DNA from: an uncultured Clostridium sp. | GTDB taxonomy: Bacteria; Bacillota; Clostridia; Lachnospirales; Lachnospiraceae | Length of the DNA stretch: 64,000 bases | Assembly: GCA_900547035.1 (NCBI GenBank) | Contig: URFM01000001.1 | Coordinates: 74,244 to 138,243, forward strand | Direction of reading: 5' to 3' | Shown: positions 1-8,042 of the stretch, piece after piece | How the letters are laid out: the number at the start of each line of letters is the position of its first letter | How positions within the stretch are numbered: the first letter of the stretch is position 1 | Translations under genes and position numbers: made by a program | Notes under the pieces: generated by a model | The model's database searches: none | What the model saw: only the letters and a program-made list of their open reading frames with translations | What the model was told of the DNA's origin: nothing

Positions 1-34
1 TTCTGCCAAGCGCTCGCTAGGTGCCCGTAACAAA

Positions 35-67
35 CAGGAGGGAGAATCTTTCCCATTCTCCCTCCTG
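35..67 (-). terminator. Intrinsic terminator downstream of rplS
   Basis: A perfect 13-bp inverted repeat (arms 35-47 and 55-67, 7-nt loop) lies just past the rplS stop codon. Read on the minus strand it is followed by a short T-rich stretch (TTTGTTA). It most likely ends the trmD-rplS transcript. The U-tract is weak. Confidence 0.75.
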
Positions 68-80
68 CCAATGTACGGAA

Positions 81-428
81 TTATTTTACTAACTCTTTTA
101 CCTTTGCGGCCTTTCCTACGCGATCTCTCAGGTAGTTCAGTTTCGCACGTCTTACCTTACCTCTGCGGACAACTTCAATCTTGTCGACAAAGGGAGAGTG
201 CAGCGGCCAGGTCTTCTCAACGCCGATTCCGTTGGAATTCTTTCTTACGGTAAAGGTTTCTCTGACGCCGCCATTCTGACGTTTCAGAACGGTTCCCTCA
301 AATACCTGGATTCTCTCACGGTTTCCCTCGCGGATTTTGTTGTAAACCCGAACCGTGTCTCCTACCTTAAAGCTGGGAACTGTCTCTTTTAACTGGGACG
401 CTTCGATGTTCTTGATAATCTCGTTCAT
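81..428 (-). CDS. rplS: 50S ribosomal protein L19
   Basis: L19 is a structural protein of the large ribosomal subunit located at the 30S-50S interface. The product is 115 residues, the usual length, and contains the conserved core [15 protein letters not shown] and the basic stretch [17 protein letters not shown] near the C-terminus. The ATG at 428 is chosen over an upstream in-frame start because a strong AGGAGG lies 7 nt before it. It follows trmD, as in many bacteria, but about 165 bp separate the two genes and a good SigA promoter lies in the gap, so it can be transcribed on its own. A perfect hairpin follows the stop codon. Confidence 0.97.
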   Translation of the reverse strand: MNEIIKNIEASQLKETVPSFKVGDTVRVYNKIREGNRERIQVFEGTVLKRQNGGVRETFTVRKNSNGIGVEKTWPLHSPFVDKIEVVRRGKVRRAKLNYLRDRVGKAAKVKELVK

Positions 429-537
429 TGTGTGAACCTCCTTCAATTATTGGATGTTCTTAATACGCAGGCAGGTAAGTTTCTCTCACCGCAGACCGTA
501 ACAGAGGACCATCTCTTTTCTTGTCACAACAGACAGC

Positions 538-566
538 ATTTTATCATAGAAGGGCGCAAAATGCAA
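538..566 (-). promoter_or_regulatory. SigA-type promoter for rplS
   Basis: The -35 TTGCAT (561-566) and -10 TAAAAT (538-543) are separated by exactly 17 bp on the minus strand. Transcription would start near 530, giving a leader of about 100 nt before rplS. Ribosomal protein L19 genes in some Firmicutes carry an autoregulatory leader; whether this one does cannot be decided by eye. Confidence 0.65.
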
Positions 567-593
567 GGGCTTTTCTTCCGTTTTTTGCAGTTT

Positions 594-1337
594 TCACTGT
601 TCTTCCTTCTCCCTCAGCAGCTGTTCCAGAAAAATTTTTTCCTTTTTGGACAAAACCGCATCCTCCAGCAAATCCGGCCTCCGCTCCAAGGTTCTCCGGA
701 TAGACTGCTGTCTCCGCCACGTTTCAATATTCTTGTGATGGCCGCTCAAAAGGACCTCCGGCACCTTCAGCCCTCTGAACTCCTCCGGCCTGGTATACTG
801 AGGATATTCCAGGAGATTGTCGGAAAAGGATTCGATTTCCGCGGAGCTGTCATTGTTCAGCACCCCCGGAACCAGCCGGGAGATGCAGTCAATCATCACC
901 ATGGCCGGAAGCTCTCCCCCTGTCAGCACATAATCCCCGATGGATAGGTAGTCGGCTCCAATCAGTTCCAGGGCCCGCTCATCCACCCCCTCATAGTGGC
1001 CACAGAGGAAAACCAGATCCTCCTCCTTAGCCAGTTCTCCGGCAATCTGCTGATTGAACACCCGGCCCTGGGGCGTCATGTAGATGACTCTGGGCCTTTT
1101 CCCCGTTTTCGCGCACAAATCCTCATAGGCGTCACAGATGGGCTCCGCCTGCATCACCATGCCGGCCCCGCCGCCGTAGGGCGCATCGTCCACATGGCGG
1201 TGCTTGTCCTTGGAATAGTCCCGGATGTTGATGGCCTCCACGGAAATCAGGCCCTTCTCCATGGCCCGACCCGTGATGCTGGTGGCAAGGCCGCCGGCAA
1301 CCATCTCCGGAAACAGAGTTAAGATATAAAAATTCAT
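594..1337 (-). CDS. trmD: tRNA (guanine(37)-N1)-methyltransferase
   Basis: TrmD methylates G37 next to the anticodon with S-adenosylmethionine and so prevents +1 frameshifting. The 247-residue product has the family hallmarks: YGGGAGMVM near residue 54, CGHYEGVDER near residue 112 and the SAM-binding trefoil-knot segment GDYVLTGGELP near residue 134. The ATG at 1337 is preferred to an in-frame GTG two codons upstream because AAGG sits 5 nt before it. It begins only 7 nt after mutS and is surely in the same transcript, unlike the usual rpsP-rimM-trmD-rplS order. Confidence 0.97.
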   Translation of the reverse strand: MNFYILTLFPEMVAGGLATSITGRAMEKGLISVEAINIRDYSKDKHRHVDDAPYGGGAGMVMQAEPICDAYEDLCAKTGKRPRVIYMTPQGRVFNQQIAGELAKEEDLVFLCGHYEGVDERALELIGADYLSIGDYVLTGGELPAMVMIDCISRLVPGVLNNDSSAEIESFSDNLLEYPQYTRPEEFRGLKVPEVLLSGHHKNIETWRRQQSIRRTLERRPDLLEDAVLSKKEKIFLEQLLREKEEQ

Positions 1338-1344
1338 AAACACC

Positions 1345-4002
1345 TTATTCCTTCCATCGGTTTTTCAGCTTATTCTGCAGACGGTAGAGGGTATTCAGGG
1401 CATCCATGGGGGACATAGTGTTAATCTCCAGCTCCCCCAGTTCCCGGATAATATCGTCGTCCTTCACCGTATCAAAAAAGGTAAGCTGCTGCATATCCAC
1501 CTCGTCCGGCTTGGGAACAGCCTTTCTCTGGGTAATATTGGAGCTGACCTGGGCGATTTCCTTGGCTTTGGCCGTGATGTCTGCTTCCGTCAGTTCCTGG
1601 GCAATCTCCTTGGCCCTGGCGATGACCGATTCCGGTACCCCTGCCAGCTTGGCCACCTGGATGCCGTAGCTCTTGTCAGCCCCGCCCCGTACAATCTTTC
1701 GCAGGAATACGATATCGTCTCCCTGCTCCTTTACCGCGATGCAGTAGTTCTTTACCCCGGCGATGGTGCCTTCCAGCTCCGTCAACTCGTGGTAATGGGT
1801 GGCAAACAGGGTCTTGGCCCCCAGAAGCCGGGTATTGCTCACATGCTCCACCACCGCCCAGGCGATGGACAGGCCGTCAAATGTGCTGGTGCCTCTTCCA
1901 ATCTCATCCAGAATCAGAAGGCTCTTCTTGGTGGCGTTTCGCAGAATATTGGCCACCTCCGTCATTTCTACCATAAAGGTACTCTGACCGCTGGCCAGGT
2001 CATCGGAGGCTCCTACCCTGGTAAAAATCCGGTCGCAGATACCGATATTGGCCTCCTGAGCCGGAACAAAGCTTCCCAGCTGGGCCATCAGCACAATCAG
2101 GGCCACCTGCCGCATGTAGGTAGATTTTCCGGCCATGTTAGGGCCGGTGATGATGGACACCCGGTTTTTCCCATTGTCCAGCTCCGTGTCATTGGCAACA
2201 AAAAGGTCGTCCCGCATCATCTGTTCCACCACCGGATGGCGGCCGTTCTTAATGGAAATAACGCCTTTTTCATTGATGGCGGGCTTCACATAGTTCTGCC
2301 TGGATGCCACCAGGGACAGGGAGCAGAGTACGTCGGTAAGGGCAATGGCCCTGGCCGTCTTCTGAATCCGCACCACCTGGGAAGCGATCTGGTCCCGGAC
2401 CTGGCAGAACAGGTCGTATTCCAGGGAAACCAGCTTATCCTCCGCCCCTAAAATCACTTCCTCCAGATGCTTTAACTCATCGGTTGTATAGCGTTCCGCG
2501 TTGGTTAAGGTCTGTTTGCGGATAAAGTAGTCCGGAACCATGTCTTTAAAGGAATTGGTCACTTCAAAATAGTAGCCGAACACCTTGTTGTACTTGATTT
2601 TCAGATTCTTGATGCCGGTTTTCTCCCTCTCCCTGGCCTCCAGTTCGGCCAGCCAGTTCTTGCCCTCGGTATTGGCCTTCCGGAATTCGTCCGCCTCCTG
2701 GCTGAAGCCCTCCCGGATGATTCCCCCTTCCCGAAGGGTGATGGGCGGCTCCTCCACAATGGCCCTTTTTACCAAATCAAACAAATCCTCCAGCGGATCC
2801 ATATCCTCTGCCGCTCCTTTAAAAAGCTGGCTGTGAAACTCTCTCAGAATCTCACGGATGTGGGGAAGCAGCTCCAGGGAGGTGCAGAAAGCGATTAAAT
2901 CCCTGGGATTGGCCGTCCGGTAGCTGATACGGCCGATAAGGCGTTCCAGGTCGTAGACAGGATTTAAGTATTCCCGGATTTCCTCCCGGGAAATATAGTT
3001 CATATTCAATTCTTCCACCGCATCCTGCCTGGCAATGATAGCCTCCCGCTTGATAAGGGGCTGTTCAATCCAGCTGCGCAGAAGCCTCGCGCCCATAGCG
3101 GTTTTCGTCTTGTCCAGCACCCACAGAAGGGTTCCCCGCTTGTTCTTCTCCCGCAGAGTTTCCACCAGCTCCAGATTCCTCCTGGTGGAGGTGTCCAGAA
3201 TCATAAACTGGCCGGTGCTGTAGGGATGGATGGTTGTAATATGCTCCAGGGTGCTCTTCTGGGTCTCGTACATATACTGCATCACCGCCCCCGCGGCAAT
3301 GATGCCCGTTCCCATATCCTCCAGCCCTAGGCCGCTCAAAGCCCCCACATGAAAGTGCTCCTTTAACACCCTGCGGCAGGCCTCCTCCCCGAAAAACCGG
3401 GGCTCCAGGGAGGAAACCGCCACATGGTAGCGGTTTTTCAGTTCCTCTATGTCCACGCCGGAGACGTAAAAGGCGTTGTTGCAGATAATCTCGGAGGGGG
3501 AAAACTTGTTAATCTCGTCAAACAGCTCCCGGTCCGTATCCACCTCCGTCACCAGAAAATCTCCGGTGCTGATGTCGGTGGTCGCCACGCCGTAGCGCCC
3601 ATCGGTACACACAATCCCCATGAGGTAATTATTTTTCGTCTCGTCCAGAGCCTGGGCGCTGGTAATCGTTCCTGGAGTCACCACCCGGATCACCTCACGC
3701 TTCACCAGACCTTTAGCCAGCTTCGGGTCCTCCATCTGCTCCGCGATGGCTACCTTGTAGCCCTTGTGGACCAGCTTGTTCAAATAGGAATCCACCGCAT
3801 GGAAAGGGACGCCGCACATGGGCGCCCGCTCCGGAAGGCCGCACTCCTTCCCCGTCAGCGTAATCTCCAGTTCTCTGGATGCCGTCTGGGCATCCTCAAA
3901 AAACATCTCATAAAAATCCCCCAGGCGGTAGAACAGGATACAGTCGGGATACTGCTTCTTGGTCTCCATGTAGTGGCGCATCATGGGGGATAATTGTGAC
4001 AT
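1345..4002 (-). CDS. mutS: DNA mismatch repair protein MutS
   Basis: MutS recognises mismatches and small loops and starts methyl-independent mismatch repair with MutL. The product is 885 residues, typical for MutS1. Visible are the N-terminal mismatch-binding Phe-X-Glu motif (GDFYEMF, about residue 30), the Walker A motif GPNMAGKSTYMRQ in the C-terminal third, the Walker B/signature segment LDEIGRGTSTFDG and the H-loop FATHYHELTE. The ATG at 4002 has GGAAG 5 nt upstream; a TTG four codons earlier is in frame but less likely. It sits between miaB (45 bp upstream) and trmD (7 bp downstream). No mutL follows, although mutS-mutL pairing is common. Confidence 0.97.
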   Translation of the reverse strand: MSQLSPMMRHYMETKKQYPDCILFYRLGDFYEMFFEDAQTASRELEITLTGKECGLPERAPMCGVPFHAVDSYLNKLVHKGYKVAIAEQMEDPKLAKGLVKREVIRVVTPGTITSAQALDETKNNYLMGIVCTDGRYGVATTDISTGDFLVTEVDTDRELFDEINKFSPSEIICNNAFYVSGVDIEELKNRYHVAVSSLEPRFFGEEACRRVLKEHFHVGALSGLGLEDMGTGIIAAGAVMQYMYETQKSTLEHITTIHPYSTGQFMILDTSTRRNLELVETLREKNKRGTLLWVLDKTKTAMGARLLRSWIEQPLIKREAIIARQDAVEELNMNYISREEIREYLNPVYDLERLIGRISYRTANPRDLIAFCTSLELLPHIREILREFHSQLFKGAAEDMDPLEDLFDLVKRAIVEEPPITLREGGIIREGFSQEADEFRKANTEGKNWLAELEAREREKTGIKNLKIKYNKVFGYYFEVTNSFKDMVPDYFIRKQTLTNAERYTTDELKHLEEVILGAEDKLVSLEYDLFCQVRDQIASQVVRIQKTARAIALTDVLCSLSLVASRQNYVKPAINEKGVISIKNGRHPVVEQMMRDDLFVANDTELDNGKNRVSIITGPNMAGKSTYMRQVALIVLMAQLGSFVPAQEANIGICDRIFTRVGASDDLASGQSTFMVEMTEVANILRNATKKSLLILDEIGRGTSTFDGLSIAWAVVEHVSNTRLLGAKTLFATHYHELTELEGTIAGVKNYCIAVKEQGDDIVFLRKIVRGGADKSYGIQVAKLAGVPESVIARAKEIAQELTEADITAKAKEIAQVSSNITQRKAVPKPDEVDMQQLTFFDTVKDDDIIRELGELEINTMSPMDALNTLYRLQNKLKNRWKE

Positions 4003-4047
4003 ATCTACTTCCAATTTCTTGCCTCGCTTCTTTTGTGCTGTGTGGGC

Positions 4048-5580
4048 CTATGCCAGACGGCCCATGTAGTAAAATCCCTTGCTCTCCTCCAGATATACCT
4101 GGAAGAAGTGTCCAATCATGGAAGGGTCGCCTTTGAAATGAACCAGGGTGTTGTTGGAGAGGCGGCCGGTAATCCATCCGGGGCCGTGGCTGTCCACTTC
4201 CTCCGCCAGCACCTCCTGGACCGTTCCCTCATCCCTTCCGCAGACCCGGGCGGAAATCTCCTGGACCTCCTTTAACAGCAGGTCAAAGCGCTCCTTCACC
4301 ACATCCTCCGGCACCTGGTCTTCCATGGAAGCCGCCGGCGTTCCGGTGCGCTTGGAGTAGATGAAGGTAAAGGCGCTGTCAAACTCCACCTGCCGGACCA
4401 CGTCCAGGGTCTCTTCAAAGTCTTCCTCCGTCTCTCCGGGGAAGCCCACGATAATATCCGTCGTCAGTGAAATCCCCGGCACCGCCTCCTTTAAGCGGCG
4501 GGCCAGGCTGATAAACTGTTCCTTTGTGTAATGCCGGTTCATCTTCTCCAGAATCCGGCTGCTGCCTGACTGGAGGGGCAGATGAAAATGACGGCAGATT
4601 TTCTTGGATTCCGCCATCACCTCAATCAGCTCATCGGAAAGGTCCTTTGGATGGGAGGTCATAAAGCGGATGCGCCGGATTCCGGGAATCTGTTCCACCT
4701 CCCGGAGAAGTTCCGCAAAGGTCATGGGATTCTTTAATGTCTTTCCGTAGGAGTTGACGTTCTGTCCCAGGAGCATGACCTCCACCACTCCGTCCTCTGC
4801 CAGACGGCGGATTTCCTTTAAGATTTCCTCCGGTTCCCTGCTCCTCTCCCTTCCCCGGACGTAGGGGACGATGCAGTAGCTGCAGAAATTATTGCAGCCG
4901 AACATGATGTTCACCCCGGATTTGAAGGGGTACTTCCGGTCCGCGGGCAAATCCTCCACAATCTGGTCCGTTCCCTCCCAAACGTCAATCACTGTGCGAT
5001 GCTTTTTCACATTCTGCCGGATGAGGCACTGGCTCACCAGCTCCGCCAGCACGAAAATATTGTGGGTGCCGAAAATCAGGTCCACAAAGGGATAGCTGGT
5101 CCGGATTTTCTCCACCACCTGAGGCTCCTGCATCATGCAGCCGCAGAGGCCGATGAGCATGCCGGGATTCTTTTTCTTTCTGGCTCCCGCCTGGCCCAGA
5201 CGGCCGTAGAGGCGCTTGTTGGCGTTCTCCCGGACGGTGCAGGTGTTGTAGAGCACCAGGTCCGCATCCTCCGTCTCAACAGGCTGGTAGCCGATGGACT
5301 CCAGAATGCCAAGAAGCTTCTCGGAATCCTTAGCGTTCATCTGGCAGCCAAAGGTGGTCACGCAGCAAGTGCCGCAATACCCTTCTCTTTTCATCTCCTC
5401 CAGCTTCTCTTCCCCATATCGCTCCAGGGCTTCCCCAGAGGCGCAGTCCTGCTCAAACTTCGCCTTCAGAAGCCCCTTAGCCGTCTCCATAAAATAATAT
5501 TGGCGGGCCGGCTCTTTTTCAGGCGCCCCGCTTTCAATCTGATTCCAGTGGAATTCGTAATTTTCTGTATTTGATGCCAT
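4048..5580 (-). CDS. miaB: tRNA-2-methylthio-N6-dimethylallyladenosine synthase
   Basis: MiaB is a radical-SAM methylthiotransferase that adds a methylthio group to i6A37 of tRNAs. The 510-residue protein has an N-terminal extension of about 65 residues, as clostridial and Bacillus MiaB have, then the UPF0004 domain beginning near GCQMNAKDSEKL, the radical-SAM cluster motif with spacing C-x3-C-x2-C (GCNNFCSYCIVPY) and a C-terminal TRAM domain. It heads the miaB-mutS-trmD operon and has a convincing promoter immediately upstream. Confidence 0.96.
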   Translation of the reverse strand: MASNTENYEFHWNQIESGAPEKEPARQYYFMETAKGLLKAKFEQDCASGEALERYGEEKLEEMKREGYCGTCCVTTFGCQMNAKDSEKLLGILESIGYQPVETEDADLVLYNTCTVRENANKRLYGRLGQAGARKKKNPGMLIGLCGCMMQEPQVVEKIRTSYPFVDLIFGTHNIFVLAELVSQCLIRQNVKKHRTVIDVWEGTDQIVEDLPADRKYPFKSGVNIMFGCNNFCSYCIVPYVRGRERSREPEEILKEIRRLAEDGVVEVMLLGQNVNSYGKTLKNPMTFAELLREVEQIPGIRRIRFMTSHPKDLSDELIEVMAESKKICRHFHLPLQSGSSRILEKMNRHYTKEQFISLARRLKEAVPGISLTTDIIVGFPGETEEDFEETLDVVRQVEFDSAFTFIYSKRTGTPAASMEDQVPEDVVKERFDLLLKEVQEISARVCGRDEGTVQEVLAEEVDSHGPGWITGRLSNNTLVHFKGDPSMIGHFFQVYLEESKGFYYMGRLA

Positions 5581-5619
5581 AATTCTATCGTAAACCTTTC
5601 TAAAAGCCTAGATTGTTCA

Positions 5620-5648
5620 ATTATATCTCATCCCACCCGTAAAATCAA
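5620..5648 (-). promoter_or_regulatory. SigA-type promoter for miaB-mutS-trmD
   Basis: On the minus strand TTGATT (5643-5648) and TATAAT (5620-5625) are spaced by 17 bp, about 40 nt upstream of the miaB start. It is the likely main promoter of the operon. Confidence 0.7.
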
Positions 5649-5672
5649 ATTGTTTTTCTTCTGGGCGTATTT

Positions 5673-6053
5673 TCATCTCAACGCATCCCCGTCCAGTTCA
5701 TCGTCTCCGCCCAGAAACTCCCTGGAGGATACCCGCTTATTCTCCCGCTCCGCTTCAATCAGCTGGGACAGCTGCTCCTTCACATTCTCGCTGTCCTTGA
5801 TATTGATCAGCTGAAAATCCCCCATAGACTGGTCGGAGCTGTAAATCTGGATGGTTCCCATACCCATAATCCGCTGCCAGAAGCTACGGGTCAGTCCAAT
5901 ATCAGTAATGCGGTACAGACGGACCTCGTCTTCCCGTGTACTCAAAATCCCCGTCTTAACATACAGACGGTCCTCAGAAAATCCGTATACGGTAAAGGTC
6001 CAGGGCAGGCCCAGAAAGTTCCGTTTTCTTGCTTTCCAAATAGTGTTAATCAT
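5673..6053 (-). CDS. PH domain-containing protein (bPH2/YdbS-like)
   Basis: A 126-residue protein resembling bacterial PH-like domains (bPH2, formerly DUF304): a beta-rich core with segments such as FTVYGFSEDRLYVKTGILSTRE and the typical DIGLTRSFWQRIMGMGTI run, in which family members keep an R/Q-x3-G-x-G-x-I pattern. Most family members are membrane anchored; here no clear hydrophobic helix is present, so this looks like a soluble PH module. The C-terminus is acidic and low in complexity. Function is unknown. It is separated from miaB by the miaB promoter. Confidence 0.75.
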   Translation of the reverse strand: MINTIWKARKRNFLGLPWTFTVYGFSEDRLYVKTGILSTREDEVRLYRITDIGLTRSFWQRIMGMGTIQIYSSDQSMGDFQLINIKDSENVKEQLSQLIEAERENKRVSSREFLGGDDELDGDALR

Positions 6054-6089
6054 AAGCTCTCCTTTCGGCAGTTAAGAACCTGTCAAATG

Positions 6090-6434
6090 TTAATCTTCAA
6101 TTTCCATATTGATTTTTGCCAAATATGTACCTATCGCCAGCCTCATACTAATTGGCGAATCATATTCTAATTCTATAGGCTGGATTATATTTCGAATAAA
6201 GCCTATCGATTCATAAAATCCTTGATATTCAGAATCTACAGCCAATCGGGCTATTTCATCGCCGGAACAGTAGTATGCGTTAAATTTAATTCATCTCTCT
6301 CCTTTATCTCCAATCGTATGCTGTCATTGCATAAAGACAGATCGGCGGCCAATTTACCTTTTTCCGTATCAATAAATAAAAGCACTCAGCATTTGCAAGT
6401 GCTTTTCCGGTAATTTTTCAATGGCAAAATTCAT
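6090..6434 (-). pseudogene. Degraded GNAT family N-acetyltransferase
   Basis: Reading the minus strand from an ATG at 6434 gives MNFAIEKLPEKHLQMLSAF and then a premature stop. Frame +1 continues with DTEKGKLAADLSLCNDSIRL and ...HTTVPAMK, then another stop; a further shift gives IARLAVDSEYQG followed directly by FYESIGF and a normal-looking C-terminus ending at 6090. In intact GNAT enzymes the acetyl-CoA pyrophosphate-binding loop (Q/R-x2-G-x-G/A) and about 40 residues lie between those last two segments, so they are missing here. The gene therefore has two frameshifts and an internal deletion and cannot make an active enzyme. The preceding 25-codon ORF appears to be its former partner. Confidence 0.75.
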
Positions 6435-6436
6435 CA

Positions 6437-6514
6437 TTACCTCATCATTTTATCAAATATCTTGGCTGCTTCTGAACCTTTCACTACAGGAGTGGGAGCT
6501 ATTTGTGTTGCCAT
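6437..6514 (-). CDS. 25-residue ORF upstream of the GNAT remnant (possibly truncated partner)
   Basis: The peptide begins MATQIAPTPVVKGSEAAKIF and ends DKMMR. From memory, small proteins beginning with a similar MATQI-PTPV-KG motif precede GNAT acetyltransferases in clostridia and are usually about 60-70 residues, so this copy may have an internal deletion. It has a good ribosome binding site (AGAGGTGAT) and a promoter upstream. Its stop codon overlaps the start of the GNAT remnant, consistent with former translational coupling. Whether it is a toxin-antitoxin type pair is inference. Confidence 0.45.
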   Translation of the reverse strand: MATQIAPTPVVKGSEAAKIFDKMMR

Positions 6515-6563
6515 ATATCACCTCTTTATATGCCATTATGAACGTACTTTCTTACTTGTTTCT

Positions 6564-6592
6564 ATTATATCACTATTTTGCCTCTTTGACTA
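6564..6592 (-). promoter_or_regulatory. Promoter of the decayed GNAT operon
   Basis: On the minus strand TAGTCA (6587-6592) and a perfect TATAAT (6564-6569) are separated by 17 bp, 50 bp upstream of the 25-codon ORF. The promoter appears intact although the downstream acetyltransferase is broken. Confidence 0.55.
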
Positions 6593-6620
6593 CTGACGAA
6601 AAATGAAATTTTTTATGACA

Positions 6621-6770
6621 GATGACCTAGAAATCAATACTATTAAAGCTTTCAATGCGGTCTTTACCGCGATTATGGCTCCCATTGCGTTTGTCCTGGA
6701 GTTCTTCGTGGTAGGAAAACTTGCTCCGGCTGATTTTCCGCTCCATCTTTCGCGAAAAATCCGGACAGCC
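6621..6770 (+). pseudogene. Remnant of a small DUF2798-like membrane protein
   Basis: The plus-strand frame here reads AFNAVFTAIMAPIAFVLEFF followed by VVGKLA. This resembles, from memory, the central helix of clostridial DUF2798-type membrane proteins (pattern ...PIAFVLEFFVVGKLA...). The upstream helix and the rest of the C-terminal half are absent, and the frame runs on into unrelated sequence overlapping the end of the ferredoxin gene. I read it as a gene fragment; it could be chance similarity. Confidence 0.35.
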
Positions 6771-6791
6771 TCAGGCCGCCCGGAGCTAAAC

Positions 6792-7289
6792 TCACTCTTC
6801 ATTGCATGGAATTAATTCCAATAACTTTTTAGCCGCCTCCACCGGAAAGCCCTCAGGTGGATTCTCCACCCATGTTTTCAACAATTCATGGGTGTTCCTG
6901 CTCTGGGGCAGCATGTAGCCTGACTCCCGAAGAAGGTCCTCATTGACCAGGCGGCTGGATTTCGCCGCCGCCTTCATCAGGCGGTAGAATCCATCCTCCC
7001 CGGCTGCTTCGGCCAGCTGGAGAGCCAGTTTCTCCTCCTTCGCCTTATTCTTCGACAGGGCAAAGGAAGCTTCCGTCACCCGTTCCGTTTTTTTCTGCTG
7101 AGGCGGATATTCCACAGGGACCATGGAAATAGCGCCGCTGGGGCATGCAGCGGCACAGACGCCGCAGCCCAGGCATTTCTTCGTATCAATGATGCTGTTC
7201 TCCGTATCCGTAGCACCTACGGGACAGACATACAGGCACAGGCAGTCTTTCGTACACAGCCTGAGATTCCGAACCGCAATCTGTTTCAT
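6792..7289 (-). CDS. 4Fe-4S binding protein (ferredoxin-like, C-terminal extension)
   Basis: A 165-residue protein with a two-cluster ferredoxin domain in its first 55 residues: cysteines at about 12, 16, 18 and 22 (C-x3-C-x-C-x3-CP, unusual spacing) and a canonical C-x2-C-x2-C-x3-CP at about 39-49. About 110 mostly helical, charged residues follow. Its start overlaps the stop codon of the upstream rubredoxin-like gene (ATGA), so the two are translationally coupled and probably act together in electron transfer, perhaps in oxygen or peroxide defence. The partner redox enzyme is not evident. Confidence 0.8.
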   Translation of the reverse strand: MKQIAVRNLRLCTKDCLCLYVCPVGATDTENSIIDTKKCLGCGVCAAACPSGAISMVPVEYPPQQKKTERVTEASFALSKNKAKEEKLALQLAEAAGEDGFYRLMKAAAKSSRLVNEDLLRESGYMLPQSRNTHELLKTWVENPPEGFPVEAAKKLLELIPCNEE

Positions 7290-7939
7290 CCTTCCGCCCT
7301 CCCCTCTGCCTTTTCAAATTTCCAATCCGGTACCTTGCACACCGGGCAAAGCCTGGGCGGCTCATCTCCCACATAGATAAAACCGCAGACCGAGCAGACC
7401 CAGATATTGGTTCCTGCCAGAAAGCTCTCCCCTTCCTGCCGGTACTGCTCAATCAGGGAGCTCAGCATATTGGTCACTTTCTCTCCCCAGACGCAAATCC
7501 GCTTCGTTCCCCGGTCTCCGTCCCCATCTGCCGCAGCGTTTACCGCCCGGTATCCGCTGGTCAAATCCTCTTTCAGCATCCTGGAGAGCTTCTCCAAATC
7601 CCCATCCGGAACCGGCGGAGCGGCAGCCGCAAAATAATCTGCCAGCTGATGGAAAAGGGCTGCTTCTTCCTCTTTGTACTGCTTTTCGCAGCCCCGGGCC
7701 AGATTGGAACAGAGAGCCGCAAACTCACCGGCAGAAAGCTTCTTTAGGTCCTCACTCACCTCAGGAGTCTCCGGCGGAACCTGAAAAGCAGGTTCTGTTT
7801 CCTTCTTTTCCTCCGGGGCAAACAGAGACTTGGCAGCTTTGCACAGGGGGCATTTCCAGGATTCCGGCAGCTGGGAGAAGGGCGTCTTCTCCTTCGCCTC
7901 ATCGTAGACATATCCGCATATGGAACAGACATACCTCAT
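7286..7939 (-). CDS. Double rubredoxin-domain, rubrerythrin-like protein
   Basis: The 217-residue protein carries a rubredoxin-type iron site at the N-terminus (C-x2-C near residues 5-8 in [12 protein letters not shown], then CPLC near 30) and another at the C-terminus ([10 protein letters not shown] ... [12 protein letters not shown]). The helical middle contains [20 protein letters not shown], which recalls a rubrerythrin helix but lacks the full set of diiron ligands (no ExxH pairs). It is therefore probably an electron-transfer or sensing protein rather than a peroxidase. It is coupled to the ferredoxin gene and has its own promoter at about 8011-8039. Confidence 0.8.
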   Translation of the reverse strand: MRYVCSICGYVYDEAKEKTPFSQLPESWKCPLCKAAKSLFAPEEKKETEPAFQVPPETPEVSEDLKKLSAGEFAALCSNLARGCEKQYKEEEAALFHQLADYFAAAAPPVPDGDLEKLSRMLKEDLTSGYRAVNAAADGDGDRGTKRICVWGEKVTNMLSSLIEQYRQEGESFLAGTNIWVCSVCGFIYVGDEPPRLCPVCKVPDWKFEKAEGRAEG

Positions 7940-7973
7940 ACCTTTCCTCCTCCTTTTCTGTGATATTTTTCAA

Positions 7974-8002
7974 AAAAATTCTCTTTTATCGCAAGAATTT
8001 TT
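7974..8002. repeat. Inverted repeat in the leader of the rubredoxin gene
   Basis: Arms AAAAATTCT (7974-7982) and AGAATTTTT (7994-8002) form a 9-bp inverted repeat with an 11-nt spacer, between the -10 box and the ribosome binding site. It could be an operator or a leader hairpin. No regulator is identified. Confidence 0.45.
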
Positions 8003-8010
8003 CTAAAAAT

Positions 8011-8039
8011 ATCGTACCAACCCCACTAATATTTGTCAA
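8011..8039 (-). promoter_or_regulatory. SigA-type promoter for the rubredoxin-ferredoxin pair
   Basis: A perfect -35 TTGACA (8034-8039) and -10 TACGAT (8011-8016) with a 17-bp spacer on the minus strand, about 70 nt upstream of the rubredoxin-like gene. Confidence 0.75.
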
Positions 8040-8042
8040 GTT

